The notes beneath the pieces are model-generated. The model did not search any database, had not been told where the DNA came from, and saw only the letters and a list, made by a program, of their open reading frames with translations. Both the position numbers and the translations under genes were made by a program. Below, piece by piece: positions 18,327 through 24,889 of a stretch of 64,000 nucleotides of DNA. Each line of letters opens with the position of its first letter. Position 1 is the first letter of the stretch. Source of the stretch: Bacteroidota bacterium (GTDB lineage: Bacteria > Bacteroidota > Bacteroidia > Bacteroidales > FEN-979); contig JAPLDI010000004.1 of assembly GCA_026391795.1 (NCBI GenBank), positions 90,068 to 154,067 of the forward strand, in the 5' to 3' direction.

Positions 18327-18337
18327 CAGAAAGAGTG

Positions 18338-18393
18338 AATGAGTAATGAGTAATTATATAATTCGTTAATTATGTAATTACTCATTACTCATT
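18338..18393. repeat. 19-bp perfect inverted repeat downstream of tRNA-Ala
   Basis: The left arm 18338-18356 (AATGAGTAATGAGTAATTA) is repeated inverted at 18375-18393, with an 18-bp AT-rich loop. The arms are made of GAGTAAT units, and another partial copy follows at about 18409-18415. The stem is AT-rich with no T-run, so it may be a repetitive palindrome or RNA-processing hairpin more than a classical terminator. Confidence 0.8.
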
Positions 18394-18523
18394 TTCAGGC
18401 ATTACCAATTACTCATTAACCGGCTTAACCTGAAAAAGGAATACCGGTTCAAAAGAAATTTTTACAATAATTTAGTTTGTACTGTCCAGTGTATAAAATT
18501 TCCTGTCTGTTAGTTCAATTTTC

Positions 18524-18531
18524 TATATTTG
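18524..18531 (+). promoter_or_regulatory. -7 promoter box of AEC permease
   Basis: TATATTTG is an exact match to TAnnTTTG, 17 bp ahead of the ATG. The -33 element is unclear. Confidence 0.45.
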
Positions 18532-18548
18532 TATAAAGCTGAACAGGC

Positions 18549-19505
18549 ATGATCTTTACAACACTCCGCATTACAGAGACCATTTTTGCTTTTGCTCTTG
18601 TGGTTTTGATGGTCGTTATTCTGAAGAAGAAAAAAGTTGTCTCTTCCGGCGATCTTAAATCCTATTCGAAACTGATGACAATCGCCGTACTTCCGGCGGT
18701 CATCTTCCTGCAGCTTTCCCTTAATCCCGTCAACGGACACCAGTTTGTACTTGTCATGATCATGTTCCTGGCCGGTGTTGCAAGCATGGTGATCACCTGG
18801 ATTATCGGGGTTCTGATGAGGCTTAAAAACGAAACCCTGGGAATGCTGATCATCACCTCCACCTTCGGCTCTTCCGCCCTGATCGGTTATCCCCTGATAC
18901 AGTTTGCCTTTCCGGGCAACAATGCCGCCATGACGGATGCCATCCTTATCAGCGAACTCGGGGTCGGGGTCCCCATTTTCACGCTGTGTCCCATTGTGGC
19001 CTCCTATTACGGTTCAGGAAGCTCCGGATTGGGCTCGATGATAAAGACCTTAGTGAACTATCTTAAATCCCCCATTTTTATTGCTGTTATTGCGGGCATT
19101 ATTTTTTCAAGGTTCCAGACAATCGTAAACAACCCATTTCTTGCGCCCTTCTGGGAATCGCTCCGGATGGTACAGGGCACCCTGACCGTGATGGCCTGCC
19201 TGATCCTTGGGTTGCAGCTGGAATTTAAATCGCCCATGAAAATCCTTCCCCTTTTTATTGTTTCATCCCTCATCCAGATCGGTGTGCAGCCGCTGTTTAC
19301 CAGTTATGGCGCAAACCTGATGCATGTACAGCTGGTTGACAAACAGGTACTGATCCTGATCGCCGCAATGCCCTCGGCCGTATTGGGAAGCCTGTTTGCA
19401 ACGCAGTATGACTGTGATGCAGAATCAGCCTCCGAACTGGTATTTCTGAACATCATGGTCAGCCTTGTCGGGGTGCCCCTGGTGTATTACAGCATGTTTC
19501 ATTAA
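18549..19505 (+). CDS. AEC (auxin efflux carrier) family permease
   Basis: This 318-residue integral membrane protein has about ten hydrophobic spans in two halves. Characteristic features are PAVIFLQLSLNP early on, SALIGYPLI in the middle, and the C-terminal AMPSAVLGSLFATQYDCDAESASELVFLN, which resembles the MPxA.....A..y..d...as..v..st signature of AEC transporters. Substrates of bacterial members are typically organic anions. It has its own -7 box and is 89 bp upstream of arsR. It is not clearly part of that operon, because arsR carries its own operator-promoter. Confidence 0.85.
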   Translation: MIFTTLRITETIFAFALVVLMVVILKKKKVVSSGDLKSYSKLMTIAVLPAVIFLQLSLNPVNGHQFVLVMIMFLAGVASMVITWIIGVLMRLKNETLGMLIITSTFGSSALIGYPLIQFAFPGNNAAMTDAILISELGVGVPIFTLCPIVASYYGSGSSGLGSMIKTLVNYLKSPIFIAVIAGIIFSRFQTIVNNPFLAPFWESLRMVQGTLTVMACLILGLQLEFKSPMKILPLFIVSSLIQIGVQPLFTSYGANLMHVQLVDKQVLILIAAMPSAVLGSLFATQYDCDAESASELVFLNIMVSLVGVPLVYYSMFH

Positions 19506-19546
19506 AGTTCCGCGGCCTGTTTGATTAATATTTTTATCGAAATATA

Positions 19547-19584
19547 TTGTTGGAAAAATATTCATCGTATATTTGCGATGAATA
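19547..19584 (+). promoter_or_regulatory. arsR-hgcAB operon promoter with ArsR-type operator
   Basis: A -33-like TTG (19547-19549) and an exact -7 box TATATTTG (19568-19575) are spaced 18 bp apart. The -7 box forms the whole 8-bp spacer of a perfect 9-bp inverted repeat: TATTCATCG at 19559-19567 and CGATGAATA at 19576-19584. A dyad covering the -7 box, 10 bp before the arsR start codon, is what an autorepressing ArsR/SmtB dimer would bind. Repressor binding would block RNA polymerase directly. The protein-site match is inferred from position. Confidence 0.7.
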
Positions 19585-19594
19585 ATCAATAAAC

Positions 19595-19924
19595 ATGTCA
19601 CACTCCAAGAACATCGATTATAAGCCGGACGAAATTTTACTTGCCCGGTATGCAAAGGCACTGGGCCATCCGGCAAGAATTGCGATCCTGAAATTTCTCG
19701 CCAGTTCGGATGCCTGTTTTTGCGGCGAGATTGTCGACGAGCTTCCCATTGCGCAGGCAACGGTTTCCCAGCATCTGAAGGAGCTTAAAGAGTCAGGCCT
19801 GATCCAGGGAAGCATCGAGCCGCCGAAGGTCAGGTATTGCATTGAGCCAAAAAACTGGGATAATGCCCGGAAGCTGTTCGATAATTTTATGGAGAAGCCG
19901 AAGAAAATCCACACGGACCATTAA
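19595..19924 (+). CDS. arsR: ArsR/SmtB-family metal(loid)-responsive repressor
   Basis: This 109-residue winged-helix protein has the start [15 protein letters not shown] and the recognition helix [18 protein letters not shown] CxC pair (Cys41, Cys43 in [12 protein letters not shown]) lies in the helix where E. coli-type ArsR carries its CVC arsenite site. Cys82 (VRYCIEP) could be a third thiolate. It probably senses As(III) and possibly Hg(II) or Sb(III), then releases the operon. It is first in a tight rightward run: arsC starts 22 bp downstream and five further genes follow to hgcB. Confidence 0.93.
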   Translation: MSHSKNIDYKPDEILLARYAKALGHPARIAILKFLASSDACFCGEIVDELPIAQATVSQHLKELKESGLIQGSIEPPKVRYCIEPKNWDNARKLFDNFMEKPKKIHTDH

Positions 19925-19946
19925 CACCCAAACAGATACCATTACC

Positions 19947-20357
19947 ATGAAAATCCTGATACTTTGTACCGGAAATTCCTGCCGAAGCCAGATGGCGGAG
20001 GGCTTCCTGAAATCTTTTGATGCGCGTCTGCAGGTCTTTTCTGCAGGAACACATCCTGCGGCACATTCAAATCCTTTTGCTATTGCTGTAATGAAAGAGG
20101 CAGGAGTCGATATTTCCCAGAATAAACCTAAGAAAGTTGATCTTTTCCTGGCCGATTCATTTGATTATGTGATCACCGTTTGCGACGACGCGAACGAAAG
20201 CTGTCCCTATTTTTCCGGCAAAGTCCTTCACAGGCTTCATATCGGGTTTGAGGATCCGGCGGGGGCAACAGGCACAGAAGAAGAAATTCTCATGGTATAC
20301 AGGAAGATTCGTGATCAGATCAGGCAGGAATTTATAAAATTTTATCAGGCATTATGA
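19947..20357 (+). CDS. arsC: arsenate reductase, thioredoxin-coupled (low-MW phosphatase fold)
   Basis: This 136-residue protein has the P-loop CTGNSCRSQ at Cys7. The two redox cysteines, Cys79 and Cys86 (VCDDANESC), have the same spacing (72 and 7 residues) as Cys10, Cys82 and Cys89 of the plasmid pI258 ArsC. It should reduce arsenate to arsenite through a thiol cascade ending in thioredoxin. The start ATGAAAATCC is chosen because the upstream extension overlaps arsR out of frame and has no similarity. Its stop overlaps the next gene's start by 4 bp. No ArsB or Acr3 arsenite pump is in the operon. Confidence 0.93.
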   Translation: MKILILCTGNSCRSQMAEGFLKSFDARLQVFSAGTHPAAHSNPFAIAVMKEAGVDISQNKPKKVDLFLADSFDYVITVCDDANESCPYFSGKVLHRLHIGFEDPAGATGTEEEILMVYRKIRDQIRQEFIKFYQAL

Positions 20358-20767
20358 GCAACCTGTTCCAAAACTGCAAATTGCAGATCAACGGGATCTG
20401 TTACGTACTTCCCTCAGAGGTGATCGCGATGCTTAAGCAGGGAGCCGTCCTTGTGGATTTGCGGGAAGAAGTTGAGATCGACATCAAGTCGTTTGGCGTT
20501 GATCCGGTTATTTATCTTCCCCATTACCTGTTTGAAGAAAACTGGGAATCACTTCCGCTGGAAAAGCCACTGATCCTTGCCGACTCTGTAGGCATCTGGA
20601 GCAAAAAATTTACCTCTGCACTTCAGGCAAAGGGTCATCTGCAGGTAGCCAGCCTGGCGGGAGGATTTAATGACTGGGACAAGGATGGATTCCCGGTCAG
20701 GGCCGGTAAATGCCAGCCGCTTAACGGACCTTGTCTGTGCATGATCAAACCACACGAAAAGAAATGA
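20354..20767 (+). CDS. rhodanese-like domain protein without active-site Cys
   Basis: This 137-residue protein has a rhodanese fold pattern: SEVIAMLKQGAVLVDLREEVEID, IYLPHYLFEENW and VASLAGGFNDWDKDGFPV. The active-site loop, normally CxxGxR, reads ADSVGIWSK, so the persulfide-carrying Cys is missing. Three cysteines near the C-terminus (Cys120, Cys127, Cys129; GKCQPLNGPCLC) could bind a soft metal instead. It overlaps arsC by 4 bp, implying translational coupling. It may be a thiol/metal-binding accessory protein of the operon; catalytic sulfurtransferase activity is unlikely. Confidence 0.8.
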   Translation: MSNLFQNCKLQINGICYVLPSEVIAMLKQGAVLVDLREEVEIDIKSFGVDPVIYLPHYLFEENWESLPLEKPLILADSVGIWSKKFTSALQAKGHLQVASLAGGFNDWDKDGFPVRAGKCQPLNGPCLCMIKPHEKK

Positions 20768-20828
20768 TGAATTACGGATTACGAATTATGAATGTTGGAT
20801 AGCAACATAAACTTAAACGGAAAACGAT

Positions 20829-21110
20829 ATGGAAGAAACCTCTGTGAACAAACCCAATAGCGAAAAAAAGAATCAGGATTGCGGTTGCGATGACGGCTGC
20901 TGTCAGCCCAAAAAGAAAAATCCTGTTTCAAAAATTATCTTCGCGGTGATCCTGCTGGCAGCCGTGGCGATCATCGGCATTAAACTGACAGGCCATTCGG
21001 GCAATCGTTCTTCGAAACAATCCGTCGCTGCACCGGGAAAAGCAGGCGGATGCGACACAACCAAAAAATGCGATACTACGAAAGGTTCATCTTGTTGTCC
21101 TAAAAACTAA
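20829..21110 (+). CDS. Cys-rich single-span membrane protein of the hgcAB operon
   Basis: This 93-residue protein has three parts. The N-terminal tail carries Cys18, Cys20, Cys24 and Cys25 (DCGCDDGCC). A basic stretch (PKKK) leads to one membrane helix at about residues 34-54. The C-terminal tail carries Cys75, Cys81, Cys89 and Cys90 (ending SSCCPKN). The positive-inside rule puts the N-tail in the cytoplasm and the C-tail in the periplasm, so a thiol cluster with a vicinal CC pair lies on each side. I know no named family for it. Placement 5 bp before the CcdA-like gene and close to hgcAB suggests handling of a thiophilic metal or of thiol electrons. Confidence 0.8.
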   Translation: MEETSVNKPNSEKKNQDCGCDDGCCQPKKKNPVSKIIFAVILLAAVAIIGIKLTGHSGNRSSKQSVAAPGKAGGCDTTKKCDTTKGSSCCPKN

Positions 21111-21115
21111 CCTCT

Positions 21116-21817
21116 ATGAACACCTGGATTCAACAGGTTTTAAGCAGCGACCATGCGACGATCACGGTACTGATAGCTGTTTTTCTGATGGGAATGATCA
21201 GCGTGGTGACATGCGGGTGTAATTTTGCCATCCTGGGGGTGGTGGCGGGTTATTCCGGCGCCAGTTCTGCAGCGGGCAGATCGAAAACCGTATGGCTGAG
21301 AGGGGTCGCTTTCCTTATCGGAGGCATTATTTCAATGGCAACCATCGGTGCAATTTTCGGTTATGCCGGCGAACTGATCAGTACTTCATTCGGAAATTAC
21401 TGGAAAATTGCAGCCGGACTGATTGCCATATTCTTTGGATTGTATTCCATGAACCTGCTGCCCTTTACCCTGCCCGGAATTTCACTGAAAACAGGAACGA
21501 CAAGTCAGGGAATCATTCCTGCAATTCTTTTCGGCCTGGCCATAGGCGGATTGTCCACGGCACTGAATTCATGCTGTAATCCGATCTTTCCTGTAATTCT
21601 TGCAGCTTCTTTTATAAAAGGGGGCGCATTATGGGGACTGACCATGCTTTCGGCTTTTGCCATTGGCTATGGATTACCCCTGGCTGCTGCAATTGTTGGT
21701 TTCGGGTTAGGCCTCGGAAAAATTTCAAAGACCTTATCCGTTGTCGGGACGGTTGTGACATATATCGGGGGAATTACACTGCTGGCATTGGGATTTTACT
21801 TGCTGATTACGATATAG
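21116..21817 (+). CDS. CcdA/DsbD-transmembrane-domain-like protein
   Basis: This 233-residue protein has about six membrane spans, and its arrangement resembles CcdA, which moves reducing electrons from cytoplasmic thioredoxin to periplasmic thiols. Cysteines sit at equivalent ends of two helices: Cys33/Cys35 in VTCGCNFAILG and Cys153/Cys154 in NSCCNPIFPV. Both pairs differ from the single Cys per helix of ordinary CcdA. Together with the neighbouring Cys-rich protein it could reduce periplasmic thiols or move a thiol-bound metal; both are inference. Gaps are 5 bp upstream and 10 bp to hgcA. Confidence 0.82.
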   Translation: MNTWIQQVLSSDHATITVLIAVFLMGMISVVTCGCNFAILGVVAGYSGASSAAGRSKTVWLRGVAFLIGGIISMATIGAIFGYAGELISTSFGNYWKIAAGLIAIFFGLYSMNLLPFTLPGISLKTGTTSQGIIPAILFGLAIGGLSTALNSCCNPIFPVILAASFIKGGALWGLTMLSAFAIGYGLPLAAAIVGFGLGLGKISKTLSVVGTVVTYIGGITLLALGFYLLITI

Positions 21818-21827
21818 GAATAGAAAA

Positions 21828-22856
21828 TTGAAAGAATTCTTTCTGACCGGCAATCTGATCGATACGGTACCGCAGGTATCCACTGTATGGAGCAAGCGCG
21901 ACCTGTGGGAAACCATCAAGGTAAGGTGGTCGGTTGGAAGAATGAATTATAAAGTGAAACCGGGGATTTATGCCATCGGCCAGCCATCGGAGGATGCACC
22001 GGTATTTGTCACGGGTAATTTCAAGCTCTCTTTTGATCATGTTCGCCGCGCACTGGCAGGTATGAGTGCCTGGTTATTGATACTCGACACAAAAGGGATC
22101 AATGTTTGGTGTGCCGCCGGCAAAGGTACTTTTTCGACAAAAGAACTGGTGCGACAGATTGAGCTCACAAACCTTGTTCAAATCGTTAAACACCGGAAGG
22201 TGATCGTCCCTCAGCTGGGTGCCGTGGGGGTTTCTGCCCACGAGGTGAAAAACAGCACTGGCTTTTCTGTCATTTACGGGCCGATACGTGCAGAAGATAT
22301 TTCCGGTTTTATGAAAGCCGGAATGAAAGCGACAACTGCAATGCGGGCCGTTACATTTTCAACCTGGGACCGGCTGAAACTGATCCCCGTTGAACTTGGT
22401 TATGGAAAAAAATACCTGATACTTATCCCGGCGATCTTTATTATTTTGTCGGGGCTGAATCGCGGGGGATATTCTGTTGACCTTGCTTACAAGGATGGAC
22501 TTCGGTCGGTCTTTAACCTTTTCGTTGCCTATCTGACAGGATGTGCAATTACCCCGGTTTTATTGCCATGGGTACCCTTTCGGAGGTTCTCACTGAAAGG
22601 ATTTCTCGTCGGGATGATTGCCACAATCATTCTGGCCTGGTTCCGTCTCCTTGGGAGTACCCTCCTTGAAATCATCTCCTGGTTCTTAATGATCGGCAGC
22701 GTATCTTCCTTTCTGGCCATGAACTTCACGGGAACCACCACATTTACTTCGCTTTCGGGTGTGCAGAAGGAGATGAAAACTGCCCTTCCCCTGCAAATTG
22801 GAATGGCCTCAACAGGTGTCATTACCTGGATTGTCTCAAAATTTATCTTGCTATGA
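21828..22856 (+). CDS. hgcA: HgcA, corrinoid protein of mercury methylation
   Basis: This 342-residue protein carries the diagnostic cap-helix motif NVWCAAGK at residues 92-99. Cys95 should be the thiolate ligand of the cobalt in the corrinoid. The flanking segments RMNYKVKPGIYAIG, PVFVTGNFKLSFDH, LILDTKG, KHRKVIVPQLGA and GFSVIYGPI follow the HgcA corrinoid domain. The C-terminal half (from ~residue 193) has about five membrane helices, which separates HgcA from the soluble acetyl-CoA-pathway corrinoid protein. HgcA transfers a methyl carbanion to Hg(II). The start is TTG, with TAGGAA upstream; an in-frame stop at 21804-21806 and no nearby ATG force this choice. Its stop overlaps hgcB by 4 bp. 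Confidence 0.96.
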   Translation: MKEFFLTGNLIDTVPQVSTVWSKRDLWETIKVRWSVGRMNYKVKPGIYAIGQPSEDAPVFVTGNFKLSFDHVRRALAGMSAWLLILDTKGINVWCAAGKGTFSTKELVRQIELTNLVQIVKHRKVIVPQLGAVGVSAHEVKNSTGFSVIYGPIRAEDISGFMKAGMKATTAMRAVTFSTWDRLKLIPVELGYGKKYLILIPAIFIILSGLNRGGYSVDLAYKDGLRSVFNLFVAYLTGCAITPVLLPWVPFRRFSLKGFLVGMIATIILAWFRLLGSTLLEIISWFLMIGSVSSFLAMNFTGTTTFTSLSGVQKEMKTALPLQIGMASTGVITWIVSKFILL

Positions 22857-23152
22857 ACGGATTTGTTTATCTGAAGGATGTCGTTACCCTTGAACTTGAC
22901 AGGGAGAAATGCAACGGTTGCAGAATGTGTACGATTGTTTGTCCGCATGCTGTCTTTGCGATTGAAAACAAAAGGGCTGTTATCGTGAACAGGGATCTTT
23001 GCATGGAGTGCGGCGCCTGTGAAAAAAACTGCCCCGAAAGTGCCATTTCCGTGAGATCAGGCGTAGGTTGTGCGGCTGGTATTATAAACGGGATACTGAG
23101 GGGAACAGAGCCGACCTGCGACTGTTCCGGTTCTGGCGGCAGCTGTTGTTAA
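22853..23152 (+). CDS. hgcB: HgcB, 2[4Fe-4S] ferredoxin of mercury methylation
   Basis: This 99-residue protein has two cluster motifs, Cys20-23-26-30 (CNGCRMCTIVC) and Cys50-53-56-60 (CMECGACEKNC). The second holds the HgcB signature CMECGA. The extra features that separate HgcB from generic ferredoxins are present: a lone Cys73 in GVGCAAGI and a C-terminal vicinal pair Cys98-Cys99, here with additional Cys89 and Cys91. HgcB is thought to reduce the HgcA corrinoid to Co(I) and to bind and pass Hg(II) by its thiols. It overlaps hgcA by ATGA and ends the operon; the next gene has its own promoter. Confidence 0.96.
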   Translation: MNGFVYLKDVVTLELDREKCNGCRMCTIVCPHAVFAIENKRAVIVNRDLCMECGACEKNCPESAISVRSGVGCAAGIINGILRGTEPTCDCSGSGGSCC

Positions 23153-23158
23153 TTCTGC

Positions 23159-23188
23159 TTGGTAATCTAAAAAATACAAATAACTTTG
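23159..23188 (+). promoter_or_regulatory. promoter of mce
   Basis: A -33-like TTG (23159-23161) and an exact -7 box TAACTTTG (23181-23188) are spaced 19 bp apart. The next gene starts 29 bp downstream. It indicates that the hgcAB operon stops at hgcB. Confidence 0.6.
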
Positions 23189-23217
23189 CCCGAACACGTT
23201 AACATCCCGATACAACA

Positions 23218-23619
23218 ATGGAACCAACGCACATTGAACATCTTGGAATTGCTGTAACAAGCCTTGATGAAAGCATCCCCTTTTTTGAAAAACTTCTCGG
23301 CATAAAATGCTATGCGGTCGAAGAGGTGAAAGACCAGAAAGTGAAAACAGCATTTTTCAAAATCGGACAAACCAAGATTGAATTACTTGAATCGACAGAC
23401 CCCGAAGGACCCATCGGAAAATTCCTCGAAAAAAAGGGAGAAGGCATTCATCACCTTGCGTTTGCCGTTGAAAATGCCGATGAGGCATTACGCGCGGCAG
23501 GAGAAAAGGGAGCAATGCTGATCGACAAAATTTCCAGAAAAGGAGCAGAAGGAATGAACATAGGTTTTCTCCATCCCAAATCCACTCATGGTGTTCTGAT
23601 CGAATTCTGCAGTAAGTAA
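23218..23619 (+). CDS. mce: methylmalonyl-CoA epimerase
   Basis: This 133-residue glyoxalase-fold protein has the family start IEHLGIAVTSLDESIPFFEKLLG, the metal ligand His in EGIHHLAFAVEN, and the end STHGVLIEFCSK. It interconverts (R)- and (S)-methylmalonyl-CoA in the propionate/succinate pathway that many fermentative Bacteroidetes use. The methylmalonyl-CoA mutase subunits are not nearby. It has its own promoter and is followed by udk after 17 bp. Confidence 0.94.
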   Translation: MEPTHIEHLGIAVTSLDESIPFFEKLLGIKCYAVEEVKDQKVKTAFFKIGQTKIELLESTDPEGPIGKFLEKKGEGIHHLAFAVENADEALRAAGEKGAMLIDKISRKGAEGMNIGFLHPKSTHGVLIEFCSK

Positions 23620-23636
23620 ATCAAAAGACCAGGACA

Positions 23637-24248
23637 ATGCTCATTATCGGAATTGCAGGGGGATCAGGTTCGGGTAAATCGACCGTGGTCAAACAAATCA
23701 TCCGTCTTTTACCAAAGGATGCTGTCTCGATAATTCCGCAGGATGCCTATTACCGGGATAACGGGCATCTTTCTGCCGAAGAGCGTGCCCGCATTAATTT
23801 TGACCACCCCTCCTCCATCGAATTCAACCTGCTGATCCGGCACCTTGACGAACTGAAAACCGGAGGCTCGGTTGAAATGCCTGTTTATTCCTATGTGACC
23901 TGCGCCAGGTCGAAGGAAACCATCCCGGTTGTACCCAAGGAAGTTATCATTGTTGAAGGAATCCTCATCCTAACCAATCCACGCCTGCGAAAGCGGATGG
24001 ACATCAAGGTTTACGTTGATGCCGATGGCGATGACCGCCTGATGAGAATCATCCGCCGGGACATCGAAGAAAGAGGACGGTCGTTTCAGCAGGTGCTGCA
24101 GCATTACGATAAATTTGTAAAGCCCATGCACCTTCAGTTCATTGAACCCACCAAACGCTACGCAGATATCATCGTTCCACAGGGCGGACAGAATCATGTT
24201 GCAATCGATGTTCTTGCTTCAAGAATCAAAATGTACCTGCATCATTAG
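23637..24248 (+). CDS. udk: uridine kinase
   Basis: This 203-residue P-loop kinase has Walker A GGSGSGKSTVV, DAYYRDNGHLSAEERARINFDHP, and the lid segment IRRDIEERGRSFQQVLQHY. It phosphorylates uridine and cytidine in pyrimidine salvage. An AGGA ribosome binding site lies just before the ATG. It is close behind mce and probably co-transcribed with it. Confidence 0.95.
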   Translation: MLIIGIAGGSGSGKSTVVKQIIRLLPKDAVSIIPQDAYYRDNGHLSAEERARINFDHPSSIEFNLLIRHLDELKTGGSVEMPVYSYVTCARSKETIPVVPKEVIIVEGILILTNPRLRKRMDIKVYVDADGDDRLMRIIRRDIEERGRSFQQVLQHYDKFVKPMHLQFIEPTKRYADIIVPQGGQNHVAIDVLASRIKMYLHH

Positions 24249-24385
24249 GAATTAGCCATTGGCCATCAGCCATGGGGGGAATTGACAATTGACAACGGAG
24301 AATTGATAATTTATTTGCGATTTCACCTTTTCGCGATTTCGCCATTTAAGAAATGGTTAATTTTAACGCCTTAAAACGAACGACA

Positions 24386-24889
24386 ATGGACAGCATCAAA
24401 ACACTCGATATCCTGAAAATGGCTATTCTCATGGAAAAAAGAGGATATGCCTTTTATACTGCCGTGGCAGAACAATCCAGCGATCCTGATATTGGCAACA
24501 TTTTCAGAACCATGGCGGCCGAAGAAACCACTCATGTGAAATTTCTTTCAGAACAATTCCAGAATTTCGGGAAAAAGGAAGCGTTTTCCGAGCTCAACCT
24601 GCCGGATCTTTCTGCCGACGGAATTGCAAATATGATTCTTTCAGAAAGTGTAAAAAAGAAGATCTATGCAGCCGGGTTTGAGGCAGCCGCCATTTCCGCA
24701 GCCATTGATATGGAGAAAAAAGCCATTGAGGTTTATTCAAAGCAGGCGGAAACGGCCACCGACCCAAACGAAATCAAGCTGTATAAGTGGCTTGCAGACT
24801 GGGAAAAGGGACATCTCAAAATCCTCAATGACCTTGACAACGAACTGAAGGAAAAGATCTGGTTCGATAACCAGTTCTGGCCATTCTAA
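24386..24889 (+). CDS. ferritin/rubrerythrin-family diiron protein
   Basis: This 167-residue four-helix-bundle protein has diiron ligand motifs EKRGYAFYTAV, EETTHVKFL, EKKAIEVYSK and EKGHLKIL, the repeated ExxxH type spacing of rubrerythrins. There is no C-terminal rubredoxin domain, since no CxxC pair is present. It probably takes part in oxidative-stress defence or peroxide reduction in an anaerobe. The start at MDSIKTLDIL is preferred to an ATG 33 bp upstream. The 3' end overlaps the convergent ABC permease gene by 4 bp. Confidence 0.85.
   Translation: MDSIKTLDILKMAILMEKRGYAFYTAVAEQSSDPDIGNIFRTMAAEETTHVKFLSEQFQNFGKKEAFSELNLPDLSADGIANMILSESVKKKIYAAGFEAAAISAAIDMEKKAIEVYSKQAETATDPNEIKLYKWLADWEKGHLKILNDLDNELKEKIWFDNQFWPF

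Noticed and set aside
18549-19505. AEC permease as the first gene of the hgcAB operon
   Set aside because: arsR has a complete promoter with operator directly upstream and the gap to the permease is 89 bp; read-through cannot be excluded but is not required.
19595-20357. Complete arsenic-resistance operon
   Set aside because: Only arsR and arsC are present. No arsenite efflux pump (ArsB, Acr3 or ArsP) is encoded between the promoter and mce; the upstream permease is AEC-type with its own promoter.
21700-21830. Cobalamin riboswitch upstream of hgcA
   Set aside because: hgcA follows the ccdA-like gene by 10 bp, and no B12-box-like sequence or structured leader is visible here or before arsR.
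21828-22856. Reading the corrinoid protein as the acetyl-CoA-pathway CFeSP subunit
   Set aside because: That protein is soluble and lacks the N(V/I)WCA cap-helix cysteine. This one has NVWCAAGK and a multi-helix C-terminal membrane domain, with an HgcB partner.
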